Shown: piece after piece, positions 13,785 to 14,866 of the stretch
Numbering within the stretch: the first letter of the stretch is position 1
Layout of the letters: each line of letters opens with the position of its first letter
Source of the DNA: JAWLFY01 sp964462125
GTDB taxonomy: Bacteria; Planctomycetota; Planctomycetia; Pirellulales; Pirellulaceae
Assembly: GCA_964462125.1 (NCBI GenBank)
Contig: CAYWXT010000133.1
Span: 1-14,866 of the forward strand
Reading direction: 5' to 3'
DNA length: 14,866 bases
Position numbers and translations under genes: made by a program
The notes under the pieces: model-generated
Database searches by the model: none
Seen by the model: only the letters and a program-made list of their open reading frames with translations
What the model was told of the DNA's origin: nothing

Positions 13785-14780
13785 ATGCACGCTATGAAGC
13801 CATCCCGCCCCGCTTGGGCCTGCGGTCTGCTGGTCGTCTGCCTCAGCAGCCTCTCCTTCTCTCCCGTCGCCGCCCAGGATCAACCGGACGATTGGGAACG
13901 GCGGAAGGCGGAGCGGTTGAAGCCGGTGACCGATGCCCAGCGGATGTCGATCGTCGAAGCCGTCCCGGACGAGGGGGCTGCGTCGCCGGCGGAGCCCCGT
14001 CGCGTGCTGGTGTTTTACCGCTGTGAAGGGTTCATCCATACGTCGATCCCGCACGGCAACTTGGCGACCGTTGAAATGGGACGCCAGAGCGGCGGATTCC
14101 AGACCGACCTGGCCGATCAGTACGACGTGTTCACCCCGGAGAACCTGAGCCGCTACGACGCGGTGATTCTGAACAACACGACGCATCTGAAATTCCCTGA
14201 CCCGGCACAGGAACAGGCGCTGTTGGATTTCGTCTCCGACGGCAAAGGGCTGGTTGGCTACCACGCCGCCAGCGACAACTTTTACGAGCATCCCGAATCG
14301 GCGGCGATGATCGGCGGCCAGTTCAACGGGCATCCCTGGAACGCCGGTGGCACCTGGGCGTTCAAACTCGACGACCCTGATCACACACTGAACCGGGCCT
14401 TTGACGGCCAAGGGTTCTGGCACCAGGATGAGATCTACCAGTACCGCCCTGACAGCTATGTTGGTCCGGAGGTCTTGCGGTTGCTCGTATCGCTCGACAT
14501 GTCGAAGGAGCCGGTGAGAGCGCAGATCAAGGAGGGCGGGCGCAACGATGACTACGGCGACGGTCCGCGGGAGGTTCCGGTTTCTTGGGTTCGCGACTTC
14601 GGCGATGGACGGGTCTTCGTGACGAACCTTGGGCACCGCGAAGAGACATTCTGGAACCCCGAGGTGCTGCGTCATATGCTCGACGGCATCCAGTTCGCCA
14701 TTGGGGACCTTGATGTCGATACAACGCCCACGGCGGAAGCGGAAGAAAAGTCCCCCGCCCTCGCTCCACCAGCCCAGTAG
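13785..14780 (+). CDS. Secreted ThuA-like domain protein
   Basis: This 331-residue protein has a signal peptide: a short basic stretch, then WACGLLVVCLSSLSFSP, with likely cleavage after AAQ near residue 31. The mature part is a ThuA-like domain (about 72-308) with a class I glutamine-amidotransferase-like fold. Recognisable stretches are RVLVFYRCEGFIH (73-85), YDAVILNNTTH (124-134), GKGLVGYHAASDNFY (153-167), IGGQFNGHPW (176-185), HQDEIYQY (213-220), PVSWVRDFGDGRVFVTNLGH (265-284) and a W-N-P-E-V-L end. The C-terminus is low-complexity (TPTAEAEEKSPALAPPAQ). ThuA is named from trehalose utilisation, but the biochemical role of the secreted planctomycete forms is not settled. It is probably periplasmic and may act on carbohydrate. 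The ATG at 13785 starts the signal peptide; an ATG three codons later is equally possible, and no Shine-Dalgarno sequence is seen. Confidence 0.9.
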   Translation: MHAMKPSRPAWACGLLVVCLSSLSFSPVAAQDQPDDWERRKAERLKPVTDAQRMSIVEAVPDEGAASPAEPRRVLVFYRCEGFIHTSIPHGNLATVEMGRQSGGFQTDLADQYDVFTPENLSRYDAVILNNTTHLKFPDPAQEQALLDFVSDGKGLVGYHAASDNFYEHPESAAMIGGQFNGHPWNAGGTWAFKLDDPDHTLNRAFDGQGFWHQDEIYQYRPDSYVGPEVLRLLVSLDMSKEPVRAQIKEGGRNDDYGDGPREVPVSWVRDFGDGRVFVTNLGHREETFWNPEVLRHMLDGIQFAIGDLDVDTTPTAEAEEKSPALAPPAQ

Positions 14781-14808
14781 CCGGCAGTCGCGTAGCGCAC
14801 CGCCGGAA
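14781..14808 (+). terminator. Possible stem-loop after the ThuA-like gene
   Basis: ccggcagt (14781-14788) can pair with accgccgg (14799-14806) with one mismatch, starting directly after the stop codon. There is no U-tract, so terminator function is uncertain. The remaining GC-rich bases to the window end show no recognisable gene. Confidence 0.3.
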
Positions 14809-14866
14809 CGCGTCGCGCCCCGCGCGCCGCCGACCCCGAAGGGCGTCGCAGATCGGCGCCGCGGAG

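Noticed and set aside
1..14866. tRNA, rRNA, CRISPR array, insertion sequence or prophage
   Set aside because: No cloverleaf, rRNA segment, spaced repeat array, transposase or terminal inverted repeats were seen by eye; tRNAscan or Infernal could confirm.

Overview
The window is a GC-rich bacterial chromosome segment that most likely comes from a planctomycete of the Pirellulales (Rhodopirellula-like). This rests on recalled family features: an ECF sigma factor starting with the TRASLLLRLRD signature and fused by overlap to a zinc-finger Ser/Thr kinase, a planctomycete-style RuvB ('ANNRLLWVRDYAQSRA'), a long Nudix-type protein, a secreted ThuA-like protein, and weak or absent Shine-Dalgarno sequences at many starts. 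No mobile element, tRNA, rRNA or CRISPR array was seen.

Layout. 1-579: a perfect 11-bp hairpin, then a minus-strand secreted protein of unknown function. 580-972: a mostly gene-free stretch holding an 18-codon fragment that looks like the start of a broken cinA gene with its ribosome binding site, and a tentative ECF-type promoter. 973-4656: three plus-strand genes joined by ATGA and ATGAGTAA overlaps: ECF sigma factor, membrane Ser/Thr kinase with an N-terminal anti-sigma-type zinc finger, and a single-pass coiled-coil membrane protein. 4881-5849: a planctomycete-type hypothetical protein. 5892-8766: a minus-strand cluster transcribed ruvB, queA, Nudix protein. 8944-10284: bioA, divergent from ruvB. 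10332-12053: a GH13_18 phosphorylase (sucrose or glucosylglycerate phosphorylase type) on the minus strand. 12470-13588: a second, soluble kinase with HGD and DMG in place of HRD and DFG. 13785-14780: a secreted ThuA-like protein. The last 86 bases hold no recognisable gene.

How the genes relate. The strongest candidate for a distinct system is the 973-4656 operon. A sigma factor, a kinase carrying the putative sigma-binding zinc finger, and a partner whose coiled coils lie on the same (outer) side of the membrane as the kinase's own coiled-coil tail look like a complete transmembrane signalling unit. The input signal and target genes cannot be read from the sequence. The ruvB-queA-Nudix cluster is housekeeping (recombination, tRNA queuosine, nucleotide or cofactor hydrolysis). 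The right-hand part groups a glycoside phosphorylase, a kinase and a ThuA-like protein; a link to compatible-solute or carbohydrate metabolism is possible but is inference from adjacency only.
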